Below, piece by piece: positions 1-11,960 of a stretch of DNA of 64,000 nucleotides. Below the pieces are notes generated by a model. It made no database searches and was not told the origin of the DNA. It worked only from the letters and a program-made list of their open reading frames with translations. This DNA comes from Pycnopodia helianthoides (taxonomy: Eukaryota > Echinodermata > Asteroidea > Forcipulatida > Asteriidae). Positions within the stretch are counted from its first letter, which is position 1. Each line of letters begins with the position of its first letter. The DNA lies in contig CM063261.1 of the NCBI GenBank assembly GCA_032158295.1, forward strand, positions 310,001 through 374,000, written 5' to 3'. The translations under genes were made by a program, and so were the position numbers.

Positions 1-1790
1 AGAACATTCATCCACATCCTCTAGTTTTCAGTAAACGTATCGTATTACCAAAATCACGTAATGTCAACGATTTAAGAAGTCACGTTATCGACAAAAATAA
101 CAGTTCATGACTTGCACTACTTTTAGTAGTCCGCCGTGAAAGCTTTAAACTTAATCTTGGTGACAATAAAACTGCCCATTTAAGGTGGATATCTCACCAA
201 ACAGTTGGAGAAGAAAATGAAAAAACCGAGAAGTAACAATTTAGATTAATATATGAGTAAGTTTCATCGACAAGTATCCGCACTTTGTGTGACCCAACAA
301 TAACAAACATGTAAAAGTTTAAGCTCAATCGAGCAATCGAGAAAATCATGAGTGAAAACCAACATAAAACTATACTAATTTCACTGTTTCAGCACATTGC
401 GTTTGGGACTCGAGAGATCCTAACACATAATTGCTTCATTAATTTCTCAAAAAGTATAGTAATTCCGGCTAAAATATTTTAAGGAAATGTTTTCATCCAA
501 GTTCCAAGTGCTACTTATTGTAGCTAAAGTGGCTAAGTCACTTTTCTTTAGGTTTGTTTTATTTGCTTATTTATTTGTTTGTTTATTTATTTATTTGTTT
601 GTTATTTTTATTATTATTTTCATTTACACGCTATGCTTCATATTAAAGCTTATTCTGGACTGCTCCTGATCCGGCAAGTCCAGACAGAAGTTCGTGGGTA
701 CATTTTGGTTGGATTTGGCCACTGTTACGAACAACGAATTGAAAACAATACGAAGAATGAAAAGTATACTGCAGTTTGTCAAAAACAAGATTTGCAAAAA
801 GTTATTTTATAATGTGTGGTATGTTTATGTTGCTCATAATGCTTTGTATGAGACAATTGTACCCGTAATGTTGCCAGTACCTTCCGCAGGTGGAGGCATA
901 GCCCCGGTAGAAGTGCAATCAATTGACACAGTAAATTGCCAACTGGATGAGCAATGCCGCTCATTAGCAAATTGTCGTAACCCAATTAGCAAAGGCTAAG
1001 TGCAGGTGGCATAATTACGCACGCCAAGGGCAGAACGCACCATCTTCAATAATAGAGGATCACTCGTTCAATGAGGTCATAGGAGGCTATCTTTATTATT
1101 GGCGTGGCCAGAGTAAAAGAAGGTAATACCAATGTGATCTTGAGGGGATTATAGAAGCATTGTAGTCAGGTTTAAAGATGACACCCAGTATGGCAGTGAT
1201 GGGGGCCCGGTCTAAGGAGACGTGACGGGGGATTTCCCACCCTTATACTACCCCTCTCTTGGTCACCCTTGGTGAGTCATATCACCAAGCCCTGTTTCCG
1301 GAAGAACAATTTTACAACTTTTGTCAAAAGAGGAGGGGGGTAATGGGTGGGCCACTTTGGTGCTGTCATTTTTAAGAGGGTATGATACTCTCTCGCCCCT
1401 CCCAACCGTATACAATTAAAGTTGAGTGGAGTACGATTAAGCGAGCACAGCGTACGATTAAGAGTAACGACTGATTTCTGATGACGTGAGAGGGTGGTAG
1501 GAGGCCACTCGGGGGGTGTTGTATCTATAATAGAGGGTATAGTAATTATGACTCGCTCACTATACGTAAAATAAGTGGATTTGTAGCTTTGCACTCCATA
1601 AAATAAAACACTCCATTTCAGGTGACAATACTGTAATGGTAATTACTTGGAAGAGGCGATGGTTTACAGACAAAATAAGGTGGAGTTGAGTTTCGAAACC
1701 GTACTCTGTTTCACATAAAATACGAAAATAGCAAAATGTTCGAAACGTCGAGGCTCAACCCTGCTGTATTTTCCTCTTGCACTAAGAGGT
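1..1790. other. Non-coding flank, no gene recognised
   Basis: AT-rich DNA with only short chance frames. A T-rich run of TTTA/TTTG units lies at about 545-625. The first 50 bases share the phrase CACATCCTCTAGTTT with 48653-48667, followed in both by CAATAAAC/CAGTAAAC-like sequence. This suggests two fragments of one dispersed repeat. No splice-bounded coding exon or RNA gene was recognised. Confidence 0.5.
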
Positions 1791-1794
1791 GGCT

Positions 1795-2050
1795 CTAGGA
1801 GGAACTGGGTGTTGAGTTGTCTAGGAAGAACAACATGTCGTTGTTTAGGGAGAAACCAGAGTTGAGTTGCCAAGAAAGAACTAGAGTTGAGTTGTCTAGA
1901 AAGAACCAGAGTTGAGTTGTCTAGAAAGAACCAGAAATGAGTTGTCTATAAAAAGAACCTAAAATGAGTTTTCTAGAGAAAAACAAAGTTGAGTTGTCTA
2001 AGGAGATCCAGAGTTGAGTTGTATAGAAACAACCAGGGTTGTGTTGAATC
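1795..2050 (+). repeat. Degenerate ~25-bp tandem repeat (GTTGAGTTG motif)
   Basis: The phrase AGTTGAGTTGTCTAGAAAGA recurs with small variations about eight times, with spacing near 25 bp and one shorter spacing. Divergence grows toward both edges. It is an old minisatellite, not coding: reading frames through it are broken. Confidence 0.75.
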
Positions 2051-2653
2051 TCGAACAGTGTACTAGGTCTCTAAGAGACCAAAAGAGGACATTGCGTGAA
2101 GCGTCGAGAAACAACTCAGAATATTACATTCTTGGAAGAAAATGTGGCTCTAGTGTTGGTTCTAACAAGGGGCGACTTTTGTCTCAGAGACTACATACAG
2201 TTTATCCAAAAGGTAACCCGTTCAGTAGAATTAGACTTCAAATTTAGTGACAATAATATTTCGATCCCAGCATTTAATATCAGTTTTTTTTCGTTATCTA
2301 TATCAGATGTGAAACGAATTTTGGAAACTTATCAATCCATGTCAGTTTGAATATTGGTTTCATTAACAGGGTATACAGTTGCCTACAGTGGTGAAGGAAA
2401 GACTTTCTGATAAACATCAGTCCCTTACCCGGAAAAGCCCCCACAAAACACAGAACAAAACTGAAATCCACGTGTATATAACGGTCCCGGTAAGACCTAG
2501 TTTCCTAACTATAAGTCAGGCCACGGGTTCAAACACTGCCAAATATCTTTGTTCCATAAATACCTGATTTGTTCAATGTGTACTCTTCGGCTGGTATTCT
2601 TTTTTAAAGATCTGTCCCAGGCCGTAGGAGCATAAAGCCCTTCTCTCTCTCAG

Positions 2654-2702
2654 CGGGCTAGGTACGCCGACCTGTCAGCACGTTAGACGGCAGGAAATCC
2701 AG
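2654..2702 (+). other. Candidate 49-nt exon or splice-site pair, plus strand
   Basis: A strong polypyrimidine tract and acceptor (CCCTTCTCTCTCTCAG) precedes 49 nt that end in a consensus donor, CAG followed by GTAAGA. One of the three frames is open through the segment (after a first C, 16 codons beginning Gly-Leu-Gly-Thr-Pro and ending with a complete codon). The segment is GC-rich compared with its surroundings. No homologue is recognised and no partner exon could be connected in frame. It could be an internal exon of an unseen gene, a lncRNA exon, or chance. Confidence 0.2.
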
Positions 2703-2709
2703 GTAAGAC

Positions 2710-5560
2710 GCGCTATGTCTGACAAACCGCGTCATCACCGGGCGGGGAGGAGGCGGGGGACAGACTAACCATGATGAGATGCAGGCAGGTAAAAAGATTA
2801 AACTCTGAAAGAAACGTTAAAGAAAGAGAAAAGATAACATCAACTCTGATACAGAAGGTGGAACTCTGCTTATCATTGTAACACAACGTACTTTAATAAT
2901 ATTAGCTTCAAAAGTCAACGTTGGCGGCGCTATTGATGTTTGTCTAAGGAAATAAAATACGCCAAAGAATGTAGGGTGTCAATTAATATTACAATTTAAT
3001 TTGTTTTCTTTCATTCTAATTATTACATTCACACCGAGGCCAAGAGGAAAATTATACCCCTATTAAGTTTACACTGACCACTATTTTGTATGGACGGTCT
3101 ATAGTCTCACAAAACGTATACCACTTAAATAACCCAAAACAAAACTTATTGGGGCGTATTTCGAACGCCGAGCATGCATGTTGAGAAATAAATTATTTGG
3201 CTGACGGACCATCACAGTTTTGTCCTTTTTGAAATAAAAGGCAATTTTCACAACTTTAAAAATTGCCATCATTGGTTGTTATTCAACCTACATTTTTTCA
3301 ATGGACAAATCTGCAAAATAATGCCCTATAGCCAAATATCTTTCAATCGACATACTCTGACTGTGTGCCGAATTTGTGGTAAAAGCATTAACTTAGCACA
3401 CGACCGTGTACTTTTACTAAAGCATAAACAGTTAGACAGAGCGCCATAGAATGGCCTGTAATAGCCTTGAGTGGCTGGCCACCATCTTGCAAAATGCTGC
3501 TTCACATTATCGGCAAGCAGCAGGTCTAAAACATATTTGTTGGTGTCTATGAGCGAGTTTGAAGTGCAAAGAGTTCAAGAAAAAAGCTCAAAAGTATCAA
3601 ACGTTTAGGTCAACCGTTTTTCAAAATGGCGGCAAACATGAGTAGCAATTGCGAATCATATTATTTGGAACAAATATTATGAGTAAAAGTCTAAACAGAA
3701 GAATGGTTACAAATTGAATACATATTTTAAAGCTTCATATGTCATCACGAACAATCTGTTCAAATTGATTCAAGCTTCCGTAAATCATCAAGTATCAACG
3801 AATTATCAACGCAAAATGCCAAACTAATTCCAAATTACGCCAATGCGCATTTCATTGCTTTAGCACAAGTTGCGCAGCACAACACCGCGCATGTCAAAAA
3901 CATAATTCCTGGAAATAGAGTCGCCTTCCTCCAACGCAAAATATAATATATGCATCTCGGTCAAATTAATTTCCAATTTCCAACCCTAATCCTTGCGATC
4001 AAAACAACTGTGACTTTTTATTCCTTCTTCTTGGCACCCCCTGCTCCTCCTCGACTAAAAATAAAAAAACATTTTCCCCTGCAGGTAACATTCACCGCAC
4101 TCTATTAGCTAATTAAGTAGCTGCGAATATAAAGCACTGGTCACTCCCGATGCATTGCGCGTGGTGAAAGACGGTGGCCAAAGGGGCCGGGGGAAAAAGC
4201 GGTCAAAATGACCCACATCCCCGGCCGGGTTGACCCAGTAACTACAGGGAAGCACAGTGACAAAACGCCGGGTCAAAAGGACACATTTTCTACGAGCACA
4301 CGTTAAGTGACCTGGTTGGTTGTCGTACAATCAGGACATGTGACGTTTATATATAATTACATAAGTTTTTAAATATTTATCGGGTGGATTTTGATGAATT
4401 TTTGGGCATCTTTTGATAACGTGTGTCCGATTGTGTACATCTTTTGATAACCTGGGTCCGAATGTGCACAAAACCGAACTCCTACGATTTCTACCTTCCT
4501 GTGGTCATGTGGTTAATTTTTTACATTTTCAAAAGGCTTCAAATGATTAATCCGTAAGAATGAAGGATTATGAAAGTTGTAATTAGGTCAAGCACTAGTA
4601 AGATATGTTGAAATGCGCACTTCCAAAACCAATATAATATGGCCATTTTTAATTAAGCGTCACACCGATCAAATTCCAGAGGGCGAAACTGCAGACACTA
4701 GGCCATGCGCTTGGAAGCAGTATTGTTTTACGCACGACGTAAACAAAAATAGCGCGGTATTATTTCAACTCCCCTCTGGAGAATAAAGTGCAAGTTATGA
4801 TTACGTTCTTGACGGTCACGTCTGAGCGCATCTTGATTACTTTCAGGCGAAATCTCAAGGCTCGACCCTTCACCCAAAGTTCTACTTTTCAACAATGAAA
4901 ATGAGGTCGAGTCAAGAGAAAGAGGGGGATGTTGTTGGTGATTCTTCCCTTGATTAATGTTTGCCAACTAAAGCAGGTAAACTGATAGCTCAAATCTGGG
5001 TTGATCCCGAATTTCAATAAGTCAACCTGAAACTTTAGGGTTTCGACATTTTGATGAGTTTTCGATGAAATAATTTGCGGTTTTCGTCAGCTCGGTCTAG
5101 TTTTAGGAGATTCGCTTCTAACTGACTCGTGGCGACGGCCGTTTTGAATAACTTCGTTCCTGTAGCAATTTTTCCGTTTTTAGTTTATTGTTATTTGTAA
5201 TTTTTTTTTTTTTTTGCAAAAAGTAAGTCCAATGTTCCTATAGTTTTGTTAATTTTTACATGATTAAGGAGTAGCAAGTTTGTTCAAGTTTGTGTTATCA
5301 TTTTGTGCACGTTTAAACCGGGCTTATTTAGATCGTTGCAATCGAAATTAATCGTTGGTTTGTAGGATATCCAAAAGTTATCCGAAGGATGTTTTCTCAA
5401 CTTTGACAATTTCCCTTCTCTGAAGGGTGAAATTTATATTCGCTGGTATTTTAGAATGTAAAATATAATTTATATCATTATCATTTATTATTATTCTTGT
5501 TAATTATCAATCATGCACTTTGTCTTAAAATTTTGGTGTATAGAAAGTAAGGTAAATTGA
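2710..5560. other. Non-coding stretch, no gene seen
   Basis: AT-rich sequence without a recognisable exon. A GC-box-like purine tract (GGGCGGGGAGGAGGCGGGGG) lies near 2740. At about 3320-3390 a segment resembles one arm of the hairpin element at 18.25-18.40 kb (shared ATAGCC.AATATCTTTC and ACTCTGACT), pointing to a dispersed repeat family. Everything else looks like unique or decayed DNA. Confidence 0.45.
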
Positions 5561-5562
5561 AG

Positions 5563-5602
5563 AGCCACGCCCTTATGACCACGCCCTTATGACCACTCCC
5601 TT
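5563..5602 (+). promoter_or_regulatory. Triple CCACGCCC/CCACTCCC boxes in a 15-bp tandem repeat
   Basis: Three near-identical 15-bp units (CCACGCCCTTATGA, CCACGCCCTTATGA, CCACTCCC) sit side by side. CCACGCCC is the classical KLF/Sp binding motif. They lie about 100 bp upstream of the acceptor of the exon candidate at 5701. Function is inferred from motif identity alone. Confidence 0.35.
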
Positions 5603-5700
5603 TTTGTAAGACAGAGGTATCTCTCTTCGTTAACAATGATGTTTGAGCCAATTAATATTCGTATTGTTGATAATTAATCAACTCGTTGCTTCATTCTCAG

Positions 5701-6040
5701 ATGAAATTAGCTCGGAGTTTCGTGTGAGTGCGGTTTTTTGTTTTACCTTTATTTCTGTTCTTCTTATTTTGTCTCTTGAGAAAGGCCGCATAGGCTCAAG
5801 ACATCAAAGACCAGAGTTTGCACAATTTAAAGTGCAGATAATACCGGCTAATCTACCCATGACAGATACAGCGCGCAGAGGCCGGGCCGAACATCCTGGA
5901 ATGTCCGGCCCGTGTTCTAGATCTTTATGCGCGGCCCACGTCGTTACAGACGCTAAGTCCCCAAACATGCGATTGAATATGCACGCGAAGAAAGCAATCC
6001 AAGAAGAACTGGGTCTTGAGCAGTCAGGCAGACTACACAG
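5701..6040 (+). other. Candidate 340-nt exon, plus strand, unknown product
   Basis: A good acceptor (GCTTCATTCTCAG) opens this segment and a consensus donor (CACAG followed by GTGAGT) closes it. One frame is open across the whole length, entered in phase 1, so 113 codons; the stop falls inside the donor GTGAGT. The first third reads as hydrophobic residues and could itself be intronic pyrimidine tract. The last 180 nt are GC- and CpG-rich and encode a polar stretch ending IQEELGLEQSGRLHR. I recognise no domain. It may be an internal exon of a neighbouring gene, a lncRNA exon or a chance frame. Confidence 0.22.
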
Positions 6041-6875
6041 GTGAGTGTGTTAAGCACTAATGGAGAGGCTTGGAGCTAGATAGCTTGATACACGGGCAGA
6101 CGAGACCGTCAGATACATGCAACTAGGTCGGACATAGCGAAAAGTCATCACCCTAGATGAGGGCTGTCATCACGCCGTCCTTGCCGTATCAATCACGGTA
6201 GAGGGGGGAGCCAGTAAACGCATCCAAGTTCAACACACAAAACGTACTTTTTGTCTATCTAACCAGACGGGCGGACAAAACTTGTCCATCAAAACTAAAC
6301 GGCAAATCTTTGGCTATGTAAACTGAACCACGACGCCTCATGTTAACAACACCGAAGTGTTTGTTGACGTGACGATTGTACAATACACTACACTACAATA
6401 CGGATCGGCTTCAGCATGAATGCATAATTTGTTTTCCCCCCAACAACATTCTGAACGGTTCAACACATTTTAATTGGTTCTTGAGGGTCTTACATTCAAT
6501 CCCGTCCAGTTCATCAGAAAATAAGAAACGTGGGGGGGGGGGCTCATAATGCTTTTCTCACGCATGGTATGATTTCAAAACAGACAATAAAAATGTAACG
6601 TAAAATCTTATGTTTACTAAGTTTTTAGACACTTCAATGCACAGCCGAAAATCACCGAATGGGAACGAGTGGCACCGAATGGGAACGAGTGGTCACGAAG
6701 GTTGGTGTTTGATTGCCTACCAAATTCCAACAACATCAAGTACCGAGTACAACAGACAGTTGTAGCCTATGACTGTATGACGCATATACTAATTACGAAC
6801 AGTTTTAAATGAACCAGGTAAAATCTCCTTGCGTAAACACAGAATAATAATGTGAAACAATAGACCACTAGCAAA

Positions 6876-6945
6876 TGACGTCTCAAGCCAAAACAGCGCC
6901 CTCACTGACGTCAAGACATATCATAAGCCTGAACATCTGACGTCA
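6876..6945 (+). promoter_or_regulatory. Cluster of three CRE-type sites
   Basis: TGACGTCT at 6876 and the full palindrome TGACGTCA at 6906 and 6938 occur at 30- and 32-bp spacing, about three helical turns. TGACGTCA is the established binding site of CREB/ATF bZIP dimers. No promoter or start site was identified beside it, so enhancer activity is inference. Confidence 0.35.
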
Positions 6946-6989
6946 CACTTTGAGGCTCGTGAATAACGCCAGTTACCGGCCTTGATCGC

Positions 6990-7007
6990 CTGGCAGGATC
7001 CTGCCAG
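6990..7007. other. Perfect 18-bp palindrome
   Basis: CTGGCAGGATCCTGCCAG is its own reverse complement. It lies 45 bp past the CRE cluster and is followed by CCTTTGACCTC, which resembles a nuclear-receptor half-site. It may be a dimeric protein-binding site or an incidental hairpin. Confidence 0.3.
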
Positions 7008-7009
7008 AT

Positions 7010-9180
7010 GTACCTTTGACCTCTCGCGCGCACGCTACATTTATCACTCGTCGTGTGCGTTTGAATATCAGTCTAGTTGATGCATTGTGCGTAATGCGTA
7101 GTGCGCAATCCTATGAAAATACACGCCAAGCAATGCATAAATTTGTGTATGGATAACGCAGTGCGCAAACCGAATTATGTGTACTTTCAGTTTCACGCCT
7201 TGTGCATTTCGCGCAATCAGTCATTCATTCATTCATTTATCCCGTGACCGTCGTGCTGGTCGTTGGAGTGCCATGATGGATGCATCTACTGACAGGGATC
7301 GCCACAGAGCATGATGGACACTTTCCGGCCGGACGCTTCATTTACATGTCTATCCTTATCCAATAAGACCATTGGGTTTGGAAGACCAGTGCCCAGAAAA
7401 AGTCAGGGAACCAGTCTCAAACCTAATCATTAGGCTGGGAGTTGTGCGCGGTGCGTACACACGTGTACTGTACACAATGGCAGCCAATGCATGGGGTCTT
7501 TGGGCTACAAAGCTAACAAACTTAAATACGGTTGACTATTGTACATGTTTAATTTAGTGAGCTTATCTTGAAATCTGGATTGTACCAACTTGAAAAAAGA
7601 CAAAGATTGCTTTACCAGTTGTATACCAGTGAAGACAAACTTTTGCAACACGTAAGAATGCAAAACCGTAAACGTACGTGTTATCGTAGACGCAACTGGC
7701 TGAGACTTTCGTTTTCGTATTTACGGTAAGCAACTGGAAAGCACGTTGCTGGGGCGATTGGTGAAGTGTTACGTTATCAAAATCTTAAGAATAGAGGTGT
7801 GTTTGTCAAAGCAAGAAACTGGGACCTAGTGTATTCTCCTCATCGCCCCGCCCCCCCCCACCCCACCCCTTGGAACCCTCAATCAGCAAGCAGCCACCTG
7901 TACACGAATTAATCCAAATCCGGAGTAGGTTTCTGTTTATGCCAATTGTTCCAAGTGCTGAAATTGCTCCTCTGGTTTTCCCGCTCCTGTAACTACAATG
8001 ATAGTCTACTCACATGACCGCGACTGCAGACCCTTCCAGCGTACTCATTAGATTTTATTTCAATTGTTTTGGTCGACATTTCACAAAGGAGTGGATTGAA
8101 ACGATTTCACTATCTCAAAGACTAATGACCTGGGAACGTCAAAGGCAAAGACAATACTACCACTTTGTTATTCCGTGTTTTCTCTACCTTTATTGAAAAC
8201 TAAAAAATGGAAATTGAGTCCGCTTTTTCCATAAGACCAATGGTGTGCAACAGTCTATAATATACATGGACCTATATCTACTTGTTTCTTTTTTTCGAAG
8301 TCGCAGATGAGCGGCGCGAGGGCGTCCCAGGCTCGTGGTAGCGTATATAAAACACCACCCAAAGCAGAACACAACGTCATCGGACATGATTAAGTGTGAA
8401 AACTGGCTCCGAAGACAATCCGTGGTGACTTGCCACACGCATACAGCGTGAGTCGTCAACGAAGAGGGCCGGGACGCCACTTGCCAGGATGTGGGAGCAA
8501 ACATTGGTCTGCCGAAAAGAAACTTCTGTCATTAACCTGTGCCTAGCATGACTTACTTTGATGAAATACTCGGATAAACAAGCCCAGGTATCCGGCTCTA
8601 ACGAGAGACGTCTACATTAGACGCATACTCAACATTGAATCTCAAGCTACCATTGGCTTTGATAATCGAATGAGGAACCGAAAAAGTTCAAAACTGCTTT
8701 TGGTTTTCCTTATCCATTTTCGCTGTTAGTTTGTTTATTATTGATTTGTTTCTTTGCATTTGCTTACGTATGATTGTAAAGCCGAAACGTTCATGCAAGT
8801 TTCTTCCTCTTTGACCAATTGGCTTGAAGTTAAAACCCGTGTAGAGAAAACTCTCAAGAAGTTTTCAGTTTTAGGTAAGAAGGCAAATAATCCTAGCTTC
8901 GTGAAACGCATCTATATAACACCTCCAGTCTCTATCTGCAGTGTGTGATTACCATACATCCCACATGTCCTAAATATGTAACACCACTCCTTTCTAAATA
9001 AACATTGTTTCACAACCTTCATCCAAACAAAACGGAGCAGCTCTGTAGTTGATTTCTGACAACCTCTACCTCTAGTTTCTTGCTTTTTTTGTTCTATCCC
9101 AAATCCCCTAGACTTTGTGCATTGATATTTTGGACGCACTTTGGCCATCAATCAACCTCCGATATTAATCAAACTTGGCA
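7010..9180. other. Non-coding stretch, no gene seen
   Basis: No splice-bounded open frame, RNA gene or clear repeat array was found. A C-rich homopolymer tract lies at about 7849-7868 and short open frames are scattered on both strands. None has a recognisable domain or credible exon boundaries. Confidence 0.4.
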
Positions 9181-9199
9181 TACACATAAACCTTTGTGA

Positions 9200-9260
9200 T
9201 GTTGTGTCCCGTAAAAAGACGTCATGATGACGTCATCACATGATTTTTTTAATGAATTGT
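9200..9260. repeat. Palindromic CRE-containing repeat fragment
   Basis: The perfect palindrome TGATGACGTCATCA sits next to a second GACGTCAT, preceded by sequence (AATCAAACTTGGCATACACA) of the kind common in dispersed marine-invertebrate repeats. I read it as part of an old mobile-element copy rather than a gene promoter. Confidence 0.3.
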
Positions 9261-10024
9261 TAAATCTTTAACCATTTAGCTTATATCTTGAGAATATAAT
9301 ATGTTACAATCAATGAGTGTGGTTTAGGACTCGCAAAATCAAATCTAATTGTTTTACTCATTTCCAAAAAGAAAAACTGCACCATTTCAAGCACTAGAAT
9401 TTCATGGGAATTTTCCACCAAAAATTATCTTTACACCATTGTAAGTTATTTTAAAATCTTTGAATATGCATATGTTTTCACTCTTCACGTAACTGCACGC
9501 TATATATCGCACATGTATACATTTTTGTTTACCCCCGAAAACTCACACATTCTACCGTTTTGTTTTTAATTGAGAAAAAAATACTGAAATGCAGATCACG
9601 TGATCGAAATACAAAATGCATTGCTTAGACCGAGGTAAGTTCGGTTCTCTGTCTTCACCAGTAACTGTTTCATGTTTAAATTTGTTATTGCAAAATAATG
9701 TACAAAATTCACCATGGAATAGTAACCGTAATGACAAACGTATGTGTGTGCGTGTTATAATCATTTCAATATCAGCTAGTGTAACAAACATGTATCAAAT
9801 TGGCACAAGAGCAGGGTGTTACCCTAGTGACACATTTTGAGTCATTTGTTTCTTCTTGCCATGGTGTCCAGAAATCTCGAAAAATGAAAGAAGTTTCAAC
9901 CCCTGAAGCCTAAAAAATAAGTAATAATAAAATGGTCGTTTGGTAAATAATGTTCCTTGAAAAGAGGTCATAATATCAACGGGACACTAGCAGTGCCAGT
10001 TCACTTATCCTTATCACGAAATAC

Positions 10025-10262
10025 TTTATCAATCTTCAGGTTGACTTCATGAAACCGTTAGGTGAACTAACCATTTCAGTTTTCACTTAGTGGTCTTGGT
10101 GTCAGTTTTCACTTAGTGGTATTGGTGTAAGTTTTCACTTAGTGGTATTGGTGTAAGTCACAACACAGAGCACAGTCTTCAAGGTGACTTCATGAAGCCA
10201 TGAGTCAACTAAACATTTCAGTTTTCACTTAGTGGTCTTGTGTGTAAGTCATGAACAGGGTA
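10025..10262 (+). repeat. Short tandem and duplicated repeat (CACTTAGTGGT units)
   Basis: Units of about 26 bp containing GTTTTCACTTAGTGGT occur three times in a row at 10078-10155 and once more at 10219. The flanking phrase CTTCA.GGTGACTTCATGAA precedes both groups, so a larger segment of about 140 bp was duplicated as well. Non-coding. Confidence 0.6.
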
Positions 10263-10714
10263 ATGTACAGTCTTCAGGTCGCATGTGTTATAGCAATCTT
10301 GTTTCGTTTCACATGTAGTAGGTTTGCAATAACGGTGGTGGGTGGACAAGGTATAATCAGTTGCTGTTAAGTATTTCTAATTTCAAAAAACATTCTAAGT
10401 CAAACAACGAATGAAAACTTACTGTATACTCACTGGAGAATGATCTCAATCAGTCAGACGAGTTGTGGTTGTTGTGTGTGGTTCAAGACAGCATCCTGAC
10501 GTCCAGAAGGCAACTCACCCTCGACTCTTCCTCGACTCTCCCTCGAACCAAATGACGATACAATTGTTCACTTGTGATGTAACGGCTTTTGTTTAATTCA
10601 ATGATTATTGTCCGTACGGAATCACCTACTTCTATATTTGAATGCTTTATTACGTAAGTGAATATTTCAATACCATGTACAGTGGGCGCACACCATGGAT
10701 GTCTAGTGTTTAGG

Positions 10715-11030
10715 GGGGCGTGACTGTTGGTCTTGTGAACGGCCCTATCACACTGTGTCCGTGGAATCCTTCATTTGGTGCTCGGTATGTGGCCGAGGGT
10801 GACAACCCCCCCCCCCCCGACGTGTCTCAAGTGCGTTCTGGGAATCTCGTGGATTCTTTACTGGATTTTCGAGCGGCGGAGTGTGGGGTGGGGGGGGGGG
10901 GCTATTTCTTTACATATTCCATGCCGATATGTGTCAAAGAACTACCATGCCCCCCCCCCCCCAATTGTCATATACCCTCTTTCTCTCTTATACAGAATTA
11001 CACACAACCCTAGCCCCCAGATTATATTAA
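10715..11030 (+). repeat. Dispersed repeat with poly-C and poly-G tracts, copy 1
   Basis: The phrase GGTGCTCGGTATGTGGC followed by a 12-14 base C run, GTGCGTTCTGGGAATCTCG, a G run and a second C run matches the order seen at 53161-53330. A shorter related piece with G runs lies at 11060-11215. The open frames here are products of homopolymers. It is probably a mobile element of unknown class. Confidence 0.5.
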
Positions 11031-11229
11031 AGAATTTCTAAGATTCGCAAAATACGATGAAGACACAATGGGAGGGGCGGGGACGTACACCTTGCCACAT
11101 CGATGTATGTAAAAAGATGCAGTCTGACTTGAGGGCGGATCGTGTCAGAGTACAGGAACACTTGCGGGGGGGGGGGGGTGGGGTACACGCCCTCTACCAA
11201 ACATGGGCATGGTAAAGAGTTCATTTGCC

Positions 11230-11960
11230 GTCGAATACTTGAAAGGTGCCCTGACTGTGGAATAGCAGACAGGCATTGATCTGGAAAACTCGATGATTTC
11301 ATTGGATAAACATTCTCAAACATGCAATGACGCATAAACTACCAGACTAATGCAAGGTCAAAGGTACAAATTCTGGTAGGCAACCAGCAGATTCTGAAGG
11401 TCGGTATCTGTAGGTGAATAACACCTTAGCACTAGTATAATCAGCTTGGTGTTGTATGCTTCCAAGGGAGTTAAGAAAGTTAGAGGAATGGTCTAAGTAT
11501 GGAGGATGGTCTAAGTTTCCTTGCTCTGTGGTTTAAGTACGCCCGATAAACAGGGGTAGTAATGTTGTAAAGCACCTTGCATCTATCTACTAGGATATAT
11601 GCGCTATATACAAATCAAGTAGTATTATGGGAATAAACGATCGACAACAGTCAATATATTCAAGAATTTGTTTATTCACAAGAATCAAGTTGTCCGAACT
11701 TTAAAAAAACAAAACAAAAAACATATGTGTCGATGGTGTGTAACTAATTAAGAGGTGAAGATGGTATAGAGTGCAAAACAGAGTAAATCCTTGAAACAAG
11801 GTAATTGAGAAACTGTTTAACTAAAAGAAACATTTACGTTTAAAAGAAAAACTCCCCCTTTTATGTTGTAAAACGCATCGATAGTTTTTCTCCCGAAGAC
11901 CAGCAGAGTGCACTGGTCCGGATAACGGCTTTAAAAGAAATAGATTCCAACGGCTAACAT
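11230..11960. other. Non-coding stretch
   Basis: No gene is seen. GCACCTTGCATCTATCTACT followed by ATATATGCGCTATATACAAATCA at about 11570-11615 resembles the 3' tail of the ATA-tailed GCGC-containing repeat seen at 52.43 kb. This is evidence for another decayed mobile-element end. Confidence 0.4.

Noticed and set aside
10720..11335. Overlapping frames of about 90-100 codons on both strands
   Set aside because: They run through poly-C/poly-G tracts of a dispersed repeat and have no domain.
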